The notes: generated from the sequence alone by a model not told the origin. Numbered from the stretch's first letter, positions 17,781-25,761 are shown. The stretch: 34,465 bases of DNA from Cryobacterium cheniae (GCF_004403395.1 NZ_SOGN01000069.1:1-34465); one strand, 5' to 3'. Made by a program: numbers and translations.

Positions 17781-17840
17781 TGTGCCCGTTCCGGACAACT
17801 GTTGCCGGTGGAACGGGCACAATTGTCCGGAACGGGCACA
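17781..17840. terminator. 18-bp perfect inverted repeat with a third internal copy
   Basis: TGTGCCCGTTCCGGACAA (17781-17798) pairs perfectly with 17823-17840. The 24-base loop contains another GGAACGGGCACAA, so the right half is a tandem duplication. It lies 27 bases after the permease stop at 17868 and is the likely terminator of the alpha-glucoside-type operon. No T-run follows. Confidence 0.6.
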
Positions 17841-17867
17841 CACACCGACCGAGGTGGAAACGTGCGA

Positions 17868-18842
17868 CTAACCCTTCGTCGAACCGGCCAGCAGGCCGCG
17901 CACGAAGTAGCGCTGCAGCGAGAAGAACACGATCAGCGGAACCAGGATCGAGATGAACGCGCCGGCGGTGAGCAGGTGCCAATCCTGGCCTCGGGTACCC
18001 GTGATTTCGGCCAGCAGCTTGGTCATCGGGGCCACGGCGCCATCCGCGAAGATCAGCGCCACGAGCAGGTCGTTCCAGACCCACAGGAATTGGAAGATGG
18101 CGAAGGATGCGATCGCCGGCATGGTCAGCGGCAGCACGATGCGGAAGAAGATCTGCCCGTGGCCGGCGCCGTCGACCCGCGCCGCCTCGATCACGTCGGC
18201 GGGGATCTCCGACACGAAGTTGTGCAGCAGGTAGATGGCCAGCGGCAGGGCGAACATCGTGTGCGCGATCCACACCTGTGAGTAGCCGCCGGCGTCGCTG
18301 ATCGAGGTGACCACCGGGAAGCCGAAGACCTCGCCCTGCGAGAAGAACTGCAGCAGCGGCACGAGGGCCATCTGCAGCGGGACGATCTGCAGCGCGAAAA
18401 CCGCGATGAACAGCACGTTCTTGCCGCGGAAGTCGATCCAGGCGAACGCGTAGGCCGCGAGGCTGGCGATGATCAGCGGCAGGAGAGTGGCCGGCAGGGT
18501 GATCGCGATCGAGTTGATGAACGCGCCGGCCAGGTTCAGCTGGCTGTTGCCGGCCTGGAGCACGTCACTGTAGTTGTCGAGGGTGAGGCCCCAGTTCGAG
18601 AAGAGCGTCCACCAGCCGGTGGTGCGCACCTCCTGCGCCGGGCGGAACGAGGAGACGAACAGCCCGAAGGTCGGGACCGTCCAGAGAATGGCGATCACGA
18701 GCGCCGCGATCGTCGCGCCGCGACTGGTCAGCCGCTTCTTGGTGCGCTTGGCGGCGGCGAACTCCTGGCGGCGCTCGCCTCGGCGGATCTGCGTCTTGGT
18801 GTTCTTGTCGACGGGGAGTTCGACCGGAAGAATCGCGCTCAT
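17868..18842 (-). CDS. Carbohydrate ABC transporter permease (MalG type)
   Basis: The 324-residue inner-membrane permease has six predicted membrane segments and the cytoplasmic EAA loop (EAARVDGAGHGQIFFRIVLP) that contacts the ATPase. The frame is open further upstream, but the ATG at 18842 overlaps the previous permease stop by four bases (ATGA), and MSAILPVELP is the natural N-terminus. It pairs with the gene at 18839-19972. Similarity of the binding protein suggests an AglG-like role in alpha-glucoside uptake. No ATPase gene is linked, so a shared MsiK-like ATPase elsewhere probably powers it. Confidence 0.9.
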   Translation of the reverse strand: MSAILPVELPVDKNTKTQIRRGERRQEFAAAKRTKKRLTSRGATIAALVIAILWTVPTFGLFVSSFRPAQEVRTTGWWTLFSNWGLTLDNYSDVLQAGNSQLNLAGAFINSIAITLPATLLPLIIASLAAYAFAWIDFRGKNVLFIAVFALQIVPLQMALVPLLQFFSQGEVFGFPVVTSISDAGGYSQVWIAHTMFALPLAIYLLHNFVSEIPADVIEAARVDGAGHGQIFFRIVLPLTMPAIASFAIFQFLWVWNDLLVALIFADGAVAPMTKLLAEITGTRGQDWHLLTAGAFISILVPLIVFFSLQRYFVRGLLAGSTKG

Positions 18843-19972
18843 CGGATTTCCCTCTGCTTCTGAATCTGGCGGGCGTTGTAGACGACGATCGGGAGCACGA
18901 GCAGGAACAGGATCACGGCGAAGGCCGCGGACCGGCCCTGCTCGAAGTTCTTGAACTGCGTGTACATCTCGTTCGCGATGACGCTGGTGTCGTTGGCGCC
19001 TGCGGTCATGGTGCGGACGATGTCGAAGACCTTGAGGGAGGCGATGGAGATCGTCGTCAACACGACGACGAGGGCGCTGCGGATGCCGGGGACCGTGACG
19101 TTGGTGAACTTCTGCCAGGCGTTGGTGCCGTCGAGTTCGGCGGCCTCCATCTGCTCGGCGGGCACGCCCTTGATGGCGGCGGAGAGCACGACCATGGCGA
19201 ATCCGGTCTGCACCCAGATCAGAACGACGATCAGGAAGACCGTGTTCCAGGGAGCGTTCGCGAGGAAGTCGACGGGCTGGCCGCCGAACCACACCACGAC
19301 CTGGTTGAGCAGGCCGATCTGGTTCTGGTCGGCCGGACGGGCCGTGTAGACGAAGCGCCAGATGATCGACGCCCCGACGAAGGAGATGGCCATGGGCATG
19401 AAGACCATGATTTTGAAGTACTTCTCACCGCGGCTCTTGTCGATGAACACCGCGTAGGCCAGCCCGGCGATCGTCGATACGAGCGGCGTGATGAGCACCC
19501 AGACGATCGTGTTGAGCACCGTGCGGATGGCCTCCGGCTGGGTGAACACCCAGACGAAGTTGTCGAGGCCGATGAACTCGGTGCCCCGCGAGTTCATGAA
19601 CGCCTGCACCGTGGTCTGGATGGTCGGGATGATGAGTCCAACGATGAGGAGCAGGATGGCCGGCGCGAGAAAGCCGAAAAGCTGGAAGAGGTACCCGGCG
19701 CCGGCGCGCGAGCGGTAGTCGACGATGAAGAAGACCCCGCCGAGAACGGCGGCCGCGGCGATGGCCCACCAGTACGACCCCGCGGCGAGCAGGATCAGCA
19801 AAGGTGCGGCGACGCAGACGGCGAGACGGATGACGGTGTAGACGGTGCCCTTGCGCGGGGCTATCTCGACGAAGAACAGGATCGCGGCCACCAGGGCGAC
19901 GAACGCGAGGATGATGATGGGGACTTGGACCAGGGGCGGCAAGTCAGCCAGCCAGGCAAGGAATGCCGACAT
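18839..19972 (-). CDS. Carbohydrate ABC transporter permease (MalF type)
   Basis: The 377-residue membrane protein carries two extra N-terminal hydrophobic stretches before the core permease, as MalF/AglF-type subunits often do. The EAA loop reads EAAELDGTNAWQKFTNVTVP. The ATG at 19972 is preceded by GAGAGG. It lies 152 bases after the binding-protein gene, with a stable hairpin in the gap, and overlaps the second permease. It forms the membrane channel with that subunit. Confidence 0.9.
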   Translation of the reverse strand: MSAFLAWLADLPPLVQVPIIILAFVALVAAILFFVEIAPRKGTVYTVIRLAVCVAAPLLILLAAGSYWWAIAAAAVLGGVFFIVDYRSRAGAGYLFQLFGFLAPAILLLIVGLIIPTIQTTVQAFMNSRGTEFIGLDNFVWVFTQPEAIRTVLNTIVWVLITPLVSTIAGLAYAVFIDKSRGEKYFKIMVFMPMAISFVGASIIWRFVYTARPADQNQIGLLNQVVVWFGGQPVDFLANAPWNTVFLIVVLIWVQTGFAMVVLSAAIKGVPAEQMEAAELDGTNAWQKFTNVTVPGIRSALVVVLTTISIASLKVFDIVRTMTAGANDTSVIANEMYTQFKNFEQGRSAAFAVILFLLVLPIVVYNARQIQKQREIR

Positions 19973-20053
19973 ATGAAACCTCTCGAGTACAACTGCGGAC
20001 TCACAGTTCGCTGGTGGGGCGGAAAACTACCGCCACGGTACACCAGCAGGGGA

Positions 20054-20087
20054 GGTGCGGGTCGCCCCTGGAAGGACGACCCGCACC
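20054..20087. terminator. Hairpin between binding-protein and permease genes
   Basis: GGTGCGGGTCG (20054-20064) and CGACCCGCACC (20077-20087) form an 11-bp perfect stem with a 12-base loop. On the minus strand no T-run follows, so it may act as a partial terminator or an mRNA-stabilising element that keeps binding-protein expression above permease expression. Confidence 0.55.
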
Positions 20088-20124
20088 GTTTTAGTGCTGT
20101 TGGCTGTGCTGGTTCAGACTCGAA

Positions 20125-21441
20125 CTAGTTGGAGGGCCAGCCGGCTTCGATGCTGGTGAGCACCTCATCGGTCGGGGCACCGTTGACCCAGTTGACCATT
20201 CCCTTCCAGAAGGTGCCGGCACCCACGGAGCCGGGCATCAGGTCGGAGGCGTCAAAGCGGAAGGTGGTCTCCGGGTCCTGAAGGATCTTGATGGCTTCCT
20301 GCAGGATGGGGCTCTTCGCGTTCTTCGGGTCAAGACCCGAGTTGGCGCTGATGACTCCACCGAGGGCTACGCGGCTGTTCGCCCAGTCGTCGCTGGAGAG
20401 GAACGTCTGAACGGCCTGCGTGTCGGCGTCATCGGCGAATGCGGCGACGATCTCGCCACCACCGGTCACGGCCTGGCTGCCGGCTTCTTCGGCAGGGGTG
20501 ATGAAGGCCCAGACGTCACCGTCGGGACCGACCTCTCCGCCGGCATCCGTGATGAAACCGTCGAAGAAGGATGCCTGGTGGTGCAGCGCGCAGGTACCCG
20601 CGGCGAGCGGGGTGGCCACGTCACCGAACGGGGTGCTGTTGATCGAGCGGACATCACCGAATGTGGCGTTGACGTAGGCCGGGTTCAGCAGGATTTCTCC
20701 GACGGAGTCGAAGGCGGACTTGATCGCGGGGTCCGTGAAGGGGATCTCGTTGGCAACCCACTTGTCGTAGGTTTCCGGGCCGGCCTGACGCAGGACGAGG
20801 TCTTCGACCCAGTCCGTTCCCGGCCAGCCGGTTGCGTCGCCCGAGCCGAAGCCGGCACACCACGGGGCGGCTCCGGTCTTCTCCTGGATGGTCTTGGTCA
20901 CGGCCAGGAGGTCGTCCCAGGTCTCGGGAACTTCGACACCCCACTCGGTGAACTTGGCCGGGGAGTACCAGACGAAGCCCTTGACGCTGGCCATCAGCGG
21001 AGCGCCGTAGAACGTGTCACCGACGGTGCCGTAGGCCTTCCAGTCCTCGGACCAGAACTCGTCGACGTTGTCCTCGACGGACTTCGGGGCCGGCTTGAGG
21101 AAGTCGCGGCTGGCAAGGTCGGCCATCAGGCCGGGCTGCGGGAAGATCGCGATGTCGGGAGCGCTGCCGCCCTGGGCGCGAATGGCGATCTGAGCTTCGA
21201 ATTCCTTCGAGGCTTCGTACTGGATGTCAATGCCGCTTTCTTTTTCCCAGGCAGCCCAGGACTCTTCGAGAAGCTCGGCTTCGGTGTCACCGATGGTGCC
21301 GTAGACGGTGACGACGCCGTCGCCTTCGGCTCCGGCATCGGTGTTCGTGCTGCCGGGACCGCCGGAACAGCCGGCCAAGGTCAGACCGGCGATCGCCGCA
21401 ATGGCGATTGGTGTTGTGATTCGGCGGTGGAATGACCGCAT
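20125..21441 (-). CDS. Extracellular sugar-binding lipoprotein, alpha-glucoside (AglE) type
   Basis: The 438-residue family 1 solute-binding protein has a lipoprotein signal ending in LAGC (C25). The text ATGWPGTDWVEDLVLRQAGP and WVANEIPFTDPAI resembles alpha-glucoside-binding AglE proteins, and DIAIFPQPGL and PLMASVKGFVWYSP also fit this group. It captures sugar outside the cell for the two downstream permeases. GAGGAGG is an excellent ribosome-binding sequence. Palindromic operators of the divergent LacI gene lie upstream. The substrate is an inference from family resemblance. Confidence 0.87.
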   Translation of the reverse strand: MRSFHRRITTPIAIAAIAGLTLAGCSGGPGSTNTDAGAEGDGVVTVYGTIGDTEAELLEESWAAWEKESGIDIQYEASKEFEAQIAIRAQGGSAPDIAIFPQPGLMADLASRDFLKPAPKSVEDNVDEFWSEDWKAYGTVGDTFYGAPLMASVKGFVWYSPAKFTEWGVEVPETWDDLLAVTKTIQEKTGAAPWCAGFGSGDATGWPGTDWVEDLVLRQAGPETYDKWVANEIPFTDPAIKSAFDSVGEILLNPAYVNATFGDVRSINSTPFGDVATPLAAGTCALHHQASFFDGFITDAGGEVGPDGDVWAFITPAEEAGSQAVTGGGEIVAAFADDADTQAVQTFLSSDDWANSRVALGGVISANSGLDPKNAKSPILQEAIKILQDPETTFRFDASDLMPGSVGAGTFWKGMVNWVNGAPTDEVLTSIEAGWPSN

Positions 21442-21539
21442 TTTTCCTCCTCGTTGAGTGATGAAGGTGCGCCGGGGATCCCCCCGAGCAACACCGAGGT
21501 GCCGCAGGAACTACTGGTGTGCCGAAAACGATCAGATAA

Positions 21540-21551
21540 GGAACCGGTTCC
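21540..21551. promoter_or_regulatory. LacI operator 1 (binding-protein side)
   Basis: GGAACCGGTTCC is a perfect 12-bp palindrome with the central CG typical of LacI-family sites. It lies just downstream of a possible minus-strand promoter (-35 TTGCGA, 17 bases, -10 TAACTT). Confidence 0.75.
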
Positions 21552-21681
21552 ACACCATAAGTTACGGTACGCCGCACCGAATCGCAAGATCACAATGTCA
21601 CGGAATGCTAAAGATCCCGCTCCCGCCGCGAAGACTTCGAAATTCTGTTCCCTCTCCACCGGCACATTTCGACGGTTTTGA

Positions 21682-21695
21682 TGGAACCGGTTCCA
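21682..21695. promoter_or_regulatory. LacI operator 2 (regulator side)
   Basis: TGGAACCGGTTCCA is a perfect 14-bp palindrome with the same core as operator 1, centred 143 bp from it. It overlaps the -35 region of a possible promoter for the regulator (-10 TACAGT, 21714-21719). The pair suggests divergent control and possible looping. Confidence 0.75.
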
Positions 21696-21750
21696 GCAGG
21701 GCGCCCTGGGCGGTACAGTGTTCAAAACGGGTCCAAGGGCGGAGGCTGGA

Positions 21751-22785
21751 ATGAGCGCAATCGCGGATGTCGCACGCCTCGCCGGCGTCGCCAAAGCCAC
21801 TGCCTCCCGGGCCCTGAGCGGTCGCGGCTACGTGTCGGAGGAGACCCGGCAGAAGGTCATCGCCGCGGCACGCGAGATCGGCTACGTCGCCTCGCCGAAC
21901 GCGGCCAGCCTGGTCACCGGGCGCACCAAGAGCATCGGCGTGATCATCCCGTTCATCAGCCGCTGGTTCTTCTCCGAGGTTCTGGAAAGCATGGAACAGG
22001 CGCTGCTCGACGAGGGGTACGACATGACCCTCTACAACCTCCCCGCTCCCTCGCCCGAACGCGAACGGGTCTTCGACTACTTCCTCGCGCGGAAGCGCTT
22101 CGACGGCGTGATCTCCGTCGGTGTGGCCCTCAGTGATGAGGAAGTCACCCTGTTGCATCGCCTGGGCCGCCCGCTGGTCGGCATCGGCGGACCCATCCGC
22201 GGCGTGGACACCATCGCCATCGACGACGTGGCCGCGGCACGGCTGGCCACGGAGCACCTGCTCAGCCTGGGGCATACCGACATCGTGCACATCGGCGGCA
22301 GCAAAGACGACGAGATGGACTTCCAGGTGCACAGCAACCGGCTCACCGGTTTCTTCGCCGCCCTGCGTGACGCGGGCCTGTCGACCGAGCGCTCAGGCCT
22401 GTTCTTCGCCTGCGAGTTCACCATGCCGGGCGGCTACGAGGTTGGTCTCTCCGTATTCGGCGACCCGCGCACCCGCCCCACCGCGGTCTTCGCCGCGAGC
22501 GACGAAATCGCGATCGGCCTGATCGTCGCCGCGCGGGAGCTGGGCATTCAGGTGCCCGCCGACCTGTCCGTGATCGGCATCGACGGGCATCCGTATGCCG
22601 ACATGTTCCGCCTGACCACGCTCGAACAGCACCCGCGCAAACAGGGCCGGTTCGCGGTGGAGGCCCTCCTGGCGGAATTGGAGAACCCCACGCCGCAGAG
22701 TGAGGACGACCACCTGACCGTGCTGCCCACGAACCTTGCCATCCGCTCGAGCACCAGCGGACCCCGACAGCCGCACGGGAGCTGA
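21751..22785 (+). CDS. LacI-family regulator of the alpha-glucoside-type importer
   Basis: The 344-residue protein starts with a LacI helix-turn-helix (IADVARLAGVAKATASRALS) and a hinge (PNAASLVTGRTKSIGV). The ligand domain contains ASDEIAIGLI and SVIGIDGHPYADMFRLTTLE. The ATG at 21751 is chosen over a GTG at 21718 because GGAGG lies five bases upstream and it starts at the usual family point. It is divergent from the transporter genes, with one GGAACCGGTTCC palindrome near each start, so it very probably represses both. Confidence 0.9.
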   Translation: MSAIADVARLAGVAKATASRALSGRGYVSEETRQKVIAAAREIGYVASPNAASLVTGRTKSIGVIIPFISRWFFSEVLESMEQALLDEGYDMTLYNLPAPSPERERVFDYFLARKRFDGVISVGVALSDEEVTLLHRLGRPLVGIGGPIRGVDTIAIDDVAAARLATEHLLSLGHTDIVHIGGSKDDEMDFQVHSNRLTGFFAALRDAGLSTERSGLFFACEFTMPGGYEVGLSVFGDPRTRPTAVFAASDEIAIGLIVAARELGIQVPADLSVIGIDGHPYADMFRLTTLEQHPRKQGRFAVEALLAELENPTPQSEDDHLTVLPTNLAIRSSTSGPRQPHGS

Positions 22786-22805
22786 TCGGCCGGACCGTCC
22801 GGCGG

Positions 22806-23275
22806 TCAGCAGTGTGGCCGAGGGCGGAGCGATGGCTGCGGGAGGCCGCCTCGACCTCGTTCGGTGGCAGATCCGCGAACAGGGGGTGCAGCGCTACAGC
22901 GAGCCGGCTGGGCCAGTCGGCCGGGGCGGCCACACCCTCGGGCATGATCGTCGTGATCGTCGTGAGGGCAACCCGGGCTTCGAGCGGATCGGGCTGCCGG
23001 GCGGCCCAGCCCCGCTCGGACAGGTGGGTCACGAGCTTGGTGGCGGTGGGCTGAGAGACCCGGCTACGACCGGCGAGCTCACCCAGCCGGATCGGCCCGG
23101 TCTGCCGCAGCACGCTCAGTGTGCGCCACACCGCGGGCGATTCGGTCGCGAGGATTTCGGGTCCGGCAGACTCGCCGCGGGCGAAGTGGGCAGCCAGATG
23201 ACCGGGGTGAATGACAGAAGGCGCCGCATCCGATGGATGCGACGCCTTCTTTCTGTGGACGGCTTGCGCCGTCAC
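22806..23275 (-). pseudogene. MarR-family regulator remnant
   Basis: Residues corresponding to about 23215-22820 read as a MarR domain: SPAVWRTLSVLRQTGPIRLG, then RSRVSQPTATKLVTHLSERG and the wing region DPLEARVALTTIT. The ends are wrong. The only in-frame start upstream (GTG, 23275) lies beyond a terminator-like hairpin, and the frame does not stop at the end of the domain but runs to 22418, antisense to the LacI gene and without MarR similarity. A shift of frame near the end would reach TGA at 22806. I read this as a degraded or truncated gene; a sequencing frameshift is the alternative. Confidence 0.55.
23216..23250. terminator. 16-bp stem hairpin with T-rich end
   Basis: AGAAGGCG-C-CGCATCC (23216-23231) pairs with GGATGCG-A-CGCCTTCT (23235-23250) with one mismatch and a three-base loop. 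TTCTG follows on the plus strand. It could terminate the rplJL transcript (about 65 bases after rplL) and any transcript coming from the LacI side. Confidence 0.65.
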
Positions 23276-23314
23276 GCCTCCACAAGAAGCAGAGAACCCC
23301 TCGCGGGGCCCCGA

Positions 23315-23698
23315 CTACTTGAGGGCGGCGGTGGCGCCGGCAGCTTCGAGAGCAGCCTTGCCCTTTTCGGCAGCTTCCTTGGAAACGCCTTCGAGGACGG
23401 CCTTCGGCGCGCCATCGACGACGGCCTTGGCCTCGCCGAGGCCCAGGCTGGTGAGCTCGCGCACAACCTTGATGACCTGGATCTTCTTGTCGCCGACAGC
23501 CTCGAGGATGACGTCGAAAGCGGACTGCTCTTCGACCTCTTCAACGGGTGCAGCAGGACCGGCAGCGCCGGCAGCGGCGACCGGAGCAGCAGCGGTGACC
23601 TCGAAGGTCTCCTCGAACGCCTTGACGAACTCGGAGAGCTCGATGAGGGTGAGGCCCTTGAACTGTTCGAGCAATTCTTCGGTGGAAAGCTTTGCCAT
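23315..23698 (-). CDS. rplL: 50S ribosomal protein L7/L12
   Basis: The 127-residue protein has the N-terminal dimerisation part ([20 protein letters not shown]), an Ala/Pro/Val-rich hinge (residues about 36-57) and the factor-binding C-terminal domain ([40 protein letters not shown]). It forms the ribosomal stalk that recruits translation factors. The ribosome-binding sequence is GGGAGA. It lies 52 bases after rplJ in the standard order. Confidence 0.98.
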   Translation of the reverse strand: MAKLSTEELLEQFKGLTLIELSEFVKAFEETFEVTAAAPVAAAGAAGPAAPVEEVEEQSAFDVILEAVGDKKIQVIKVVRELTSLGLGEAKAVVDGAPKAVLEGVSKEAAEKGKAALEAAGATAALK

Positions 23699-23750
23699 GA
23701 TTATTCTCCCTATAGTTTCTTAGTTACTCACCGCGATGCCAGGCCGATGC

Positions 23751-24266
23751 CTAGTTCGCGGACTCCTGCTTCTCACGCAGCGCGTCGATGGTGCGAACAG
23801 CCTTCGACAGCGGTGCGTTGAACAGATATGCGGCTCCGAACAGCGAGGCCTTGAATGCGCCGGCCAGCTTGGCCAGCAGCACTTCGCGGGACTCGAGGTC
23901 GGCGAGCTTGCCTACCTCTGCGGCGGTGAGCGGGTTACCGTCGAAGTAACCACCCTTCACTACCAGGAGAGGGTTTGCCTTGGTGAAGGCACGCAGGATC
24001 TTCGCGACGGCGACAGGGTCTCCGTGGACGAATGCGATTGCGGACGGACCGACAAGCTCGTCGTCAAACGACGTGATGCCGGCGTTATTGGCCGCAATCT
24101 TGGTCAGCGTGTTCTTCACCACGGCGTACGTGGCGTCCGCACTGATGGAAACGCGCAGCGACTTGAGCTGCGCAACAGTGAGACCGCGGTACTCGGTGAG
24201 CAGAACGGCGGTCGAGCTCTGGAATTTCTCCGTAAGCTCGGCGACCGTTGCTTCCTTGTTCGCCAT
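23751..24266 (-). CDS. rplJ: 50S ribosomal protein L10
   Basis: The 171-residue protein starts [20 protein letters not shown], with [15 protein letters not shown] and [14 protein letters not shown] typical of L10, the base of the L7/L12 stalk. The frame is open upstream to 24398, but AGAGGAG stands directly ahead of the ATG at 24266 and that N-terminus matches the family. The leader upstream carries an attenuator and an L10-binding-like structure, as is usual for autoregulated rplJL operons. Confidence 0.97.
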   Translation of the reverse strand: MANKEATVAELTEKFQSSTAVLLTEYRGLTVAQLKSLRVSISADATYAVVKNTLTKIAANNAGITSFDDELVGPSAIAFVHGDPVAVAKILRAFTKANPLLVVKGGYFDGNPLTAAEVGKLADLESREVLLAKLAGAFKASLFGAAYLFNAPLSKAVRTIDALREKQESAN

Positions 24267-24313
24267 GGCGCTCCTCTTGGTTTCATGTGCCGGTAGCCCG
24301 GGGAGCAGACATG

Positions 24314-24342
24314 AAAAAAGCTCCGGCGCAGGCGCCGGAGCT
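24314..24342 (-). terminator. Attenuator hairpin in the rplJ leader
   Basis: On the minus strand two 11-base complementary arms (AGCTCCGGCGC and its complement, 24319-24342) are followed by six T residues (24314-24319). This is a textbook intrinsic terminator only 48 bases upstream of the rplJ start, so it must act as a regulated attenuator. Confidence 0.85.
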
Positions 24343-24462
24343 GGGAACGCATTCCAGGAGAATGCAATCTGACTTCGAATCCTGCGCGGGCCGTTCACGT
24401 GAATGAACCTTCGATTGCCTCTGCATTTCTACATGGCAATAACCGGCGGTCTTTGGCTTTGC
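24343..24462 (-). ncRNA. L10 leader (ribosomal protein autoregulatory element)
   Basis: Between the proposed transcription start and the attenuator the minus strand carries AAAGACCGCCGG, a hairpin ATTGCC/GGCAAT (around 24416-24441) and later CCCGCGCAGGAT. This layout resembles the L10_leader family, in which L10 (with L7/L12) binds its own mRNA. The identification is by eye and by position before rplJ. Confidence 0.65.
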
Positions 24463-24465
24463 TCC

Positions 24466-24495
24466 ACGATACGGCACGGTTCGGGCCTGGCGCAA
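24466..24495 (-). promoter_or_regulatory. Promoter of rplJ-rplL
   Basis: On the minus strand -35 TTGCGC (24490-24495) and -10 TATCGT (24466-24471) are 18 bases apart. This places the transcription start at about 24459, just before the L10-leader-like structure. Confidence 0.55.
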
Positions 24496-24522
24496 ATCGG
24501 CATCCGTTCGCCGGGCACAGGG

Positions 24523-24774
24523 TCAGGTGAGAGGGAGTGAGACACGGAAGCTGGTGAAGCCCGGGCGGCTGTCGACGTCGATCTCACCGTGGTGGGCGGC
24601 CACAACCGCACGGGCGATGGCCAGGCCGAGGCCCGCGCTCCCGGTTCCCCGGTAGCGCGAGCTGTCGCCGCGCGCGAAACGCTCGAACAGGGTGGACCGT
24701 AGATTCTCGGGGATGCCGGGGCCGTCATCCGTCACCGTCACGATCGCGCGGTCGTGCTCCCGTGCGAGGGCCAC
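24523..24774 (-). pseudogene. Histidine kinase C-terminal fragment
   Basis: An 83-codon frame from GTG 24774 encodes the end of a HATPase_c domain: VTDDGPGIP (G1 box), LFERFARGDSSRYRGTG (F box) and GLGLAIARAVVAAHHGEI (G2 box). The N box, the phospho-accepting histidine domain and any sensor are missing. Upstream in the same frame only a degraded GHRAHPHAPETTV can be read, resembling the usual NARAHTPPGTTV. No response regulator is adjacent. It looks like the remnant of a two-component kinase. The 251 bases between it and the next gene hold short direct repeats of CCGTCAT/CCGTCACG (24905-24957) and no gene. Confidence 0.7.
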
Positions 24775-25013
24775 GTCGACCGTGGTCTCGGGGGCGTGTG
24801 GATGCGCGCGGTGCCCGGACGGCTCGATCGTTCTCGCCGGTGCTCAGAGTTGACCGGTATCCGAGTGTTGGCCATGAAAAGCCCATGTGTCGGCTCGGTC
24901 TTCGCTGTGACGCTCATCCGTCATCCGTCGTTCCGTCACGCCGTCATTCCGTCACGGCACAGCCGTGGCGCGCCGGCTGAGGCGGCCCGGCGTGGGCGGG
25001 CCCGGCGAACAGG

Positions 25014-25025
25014 CAGAATGGAACG
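25014..25025 (+). promoter_or_regulatory. Putative -10 for a leaderless exonuclease transcript
   Basis: CAGAAT (25014-25019) is followed by six bases and then GTG at 25026. No Shine-Dalgarno sequence is visible. The spacing equals that of the DUF1801 gene. Confidence 0.3.
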
Positions 25026-25715
25026 GTGATGAACCAGATGCTCTCCTTGTTCGAGGAGGAGGAGCATCCGTCGCCCCCCGATCTCGTTCCGGCGGCGCCA
25101 CTGGTCGCCGCGTCGCACCTTAGGCGCATCGTCGCAGATTCCACCGACCGGGTCGCCTGGCTGAGGGCCCGCGCCCAGGGGATCACGGCCACGGATGTCG
25201 CCAAACTCGCCACCCCCAAATCGCTGCAGAACGCGGTCTACGACAAGCTCAACGGCAGCAGCTTCAGCGGCAACAGCTTCACGGACCACGGGCGCTCCCG
25301 GGAACCGGAGATCGCGGCCTGGGTGCTCGGCCGTTACGGCATCAAGCCCAGCACGGCCCTGTTCCATGCGGCCGACCACCGGCGGCATCTGGCCACCCCG
25401 GACGGCGTCGGCACCGGCTCGGGCCAGGGGTCGGGCGGCCTCGAACTGGCCGAGATCAAGACGACGAGCAAGGAGTGGCGCAGCATCCCTCGCTCGTACC
25501 TGCGTCAGGTGTGGTGGCAGCAGTACGTGCTCGGGGCGGAGCGCACCCTGCTCGTCTGGGAGCAGCACCGGGATTTCGTGCCCGTGAACGCCGAACCCGA
25601 ATGCCGCTGGATCGAACGCGACGAAGATCAGATCGCAATCCTGGTGGGGTACGCCAACAACCTGATCGCCCTGCTCAACCAGCAGACCACGTCGGGTCCC
25701 CCGCCGGCGCACTGA
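25026..25715 (+). CDS. YqaJ-type exonuclease (PD-(D/E)XK family)
   Basis: The 229-residue protein has the YqaJ/lambda-exonuclease layout. GITATDVAKL (52-61) is followed by HGRSREPEIAAWV (88-100), the catalytic acidic residues D126 (in ATPDG) and E143-I-K145 (in ELAEIKTT), and the glutamine motif YLRQVWWQQYVLG (158-170). Such enzymes degrade one strand of double-stranded DNA in viral recombination systems. Here no partner annealase or phage gene is nearby, so it appears to be a chromosomal stand-alone nuclease. GTG 25026 or the next codon ATG 25029 is the start. Confidence 0.82.
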   Translation: MMNQMLSLFEEEEHPSPPDLVPAAPLVAASHLRRIVADSTDRVAWLRARAQGITATDVAKLATPKSLQNAVYDKLNGSSFSGNSFTDHGRSREPEIAAWVLGRYGIKPSTALFHAADHRRHLATPDGVGTGSGQGSGGLELAEIKTTSKEWRSIPRSYLRQVWWQQYVLGAERTLLVWEQHRDFVPVNAEPECRWIERDEDQIAILVGYANNLIALLNQQTTSGPPPAH

Positions 25716-25761
25716 CCGCTCGTCGCGTCGGAGGCCCGCCCGCAGACAAGGCCCAGCCCAC

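Noticed and set aside
17868..19292. 474-residue version of the second permease
   Set aside because: Its first 150 codons are an out-of-frame shadow of the first permease gene. The ATG at 18842 with four-base overlap gives a normal permease.
22418..22785. C-terminal domain of the MarR-like frame antisense to the LacI gene
   Set aside because: No resemblance to MarR dimerisation helices, and fully opposite to a well-supported LacI coding region.
25026..25715. Prophage remnant around the YqaJ exonuclease
   Set aside because: No integrase, structural, lysis or annealase genes and no attachment-site repeats are visible on either side.
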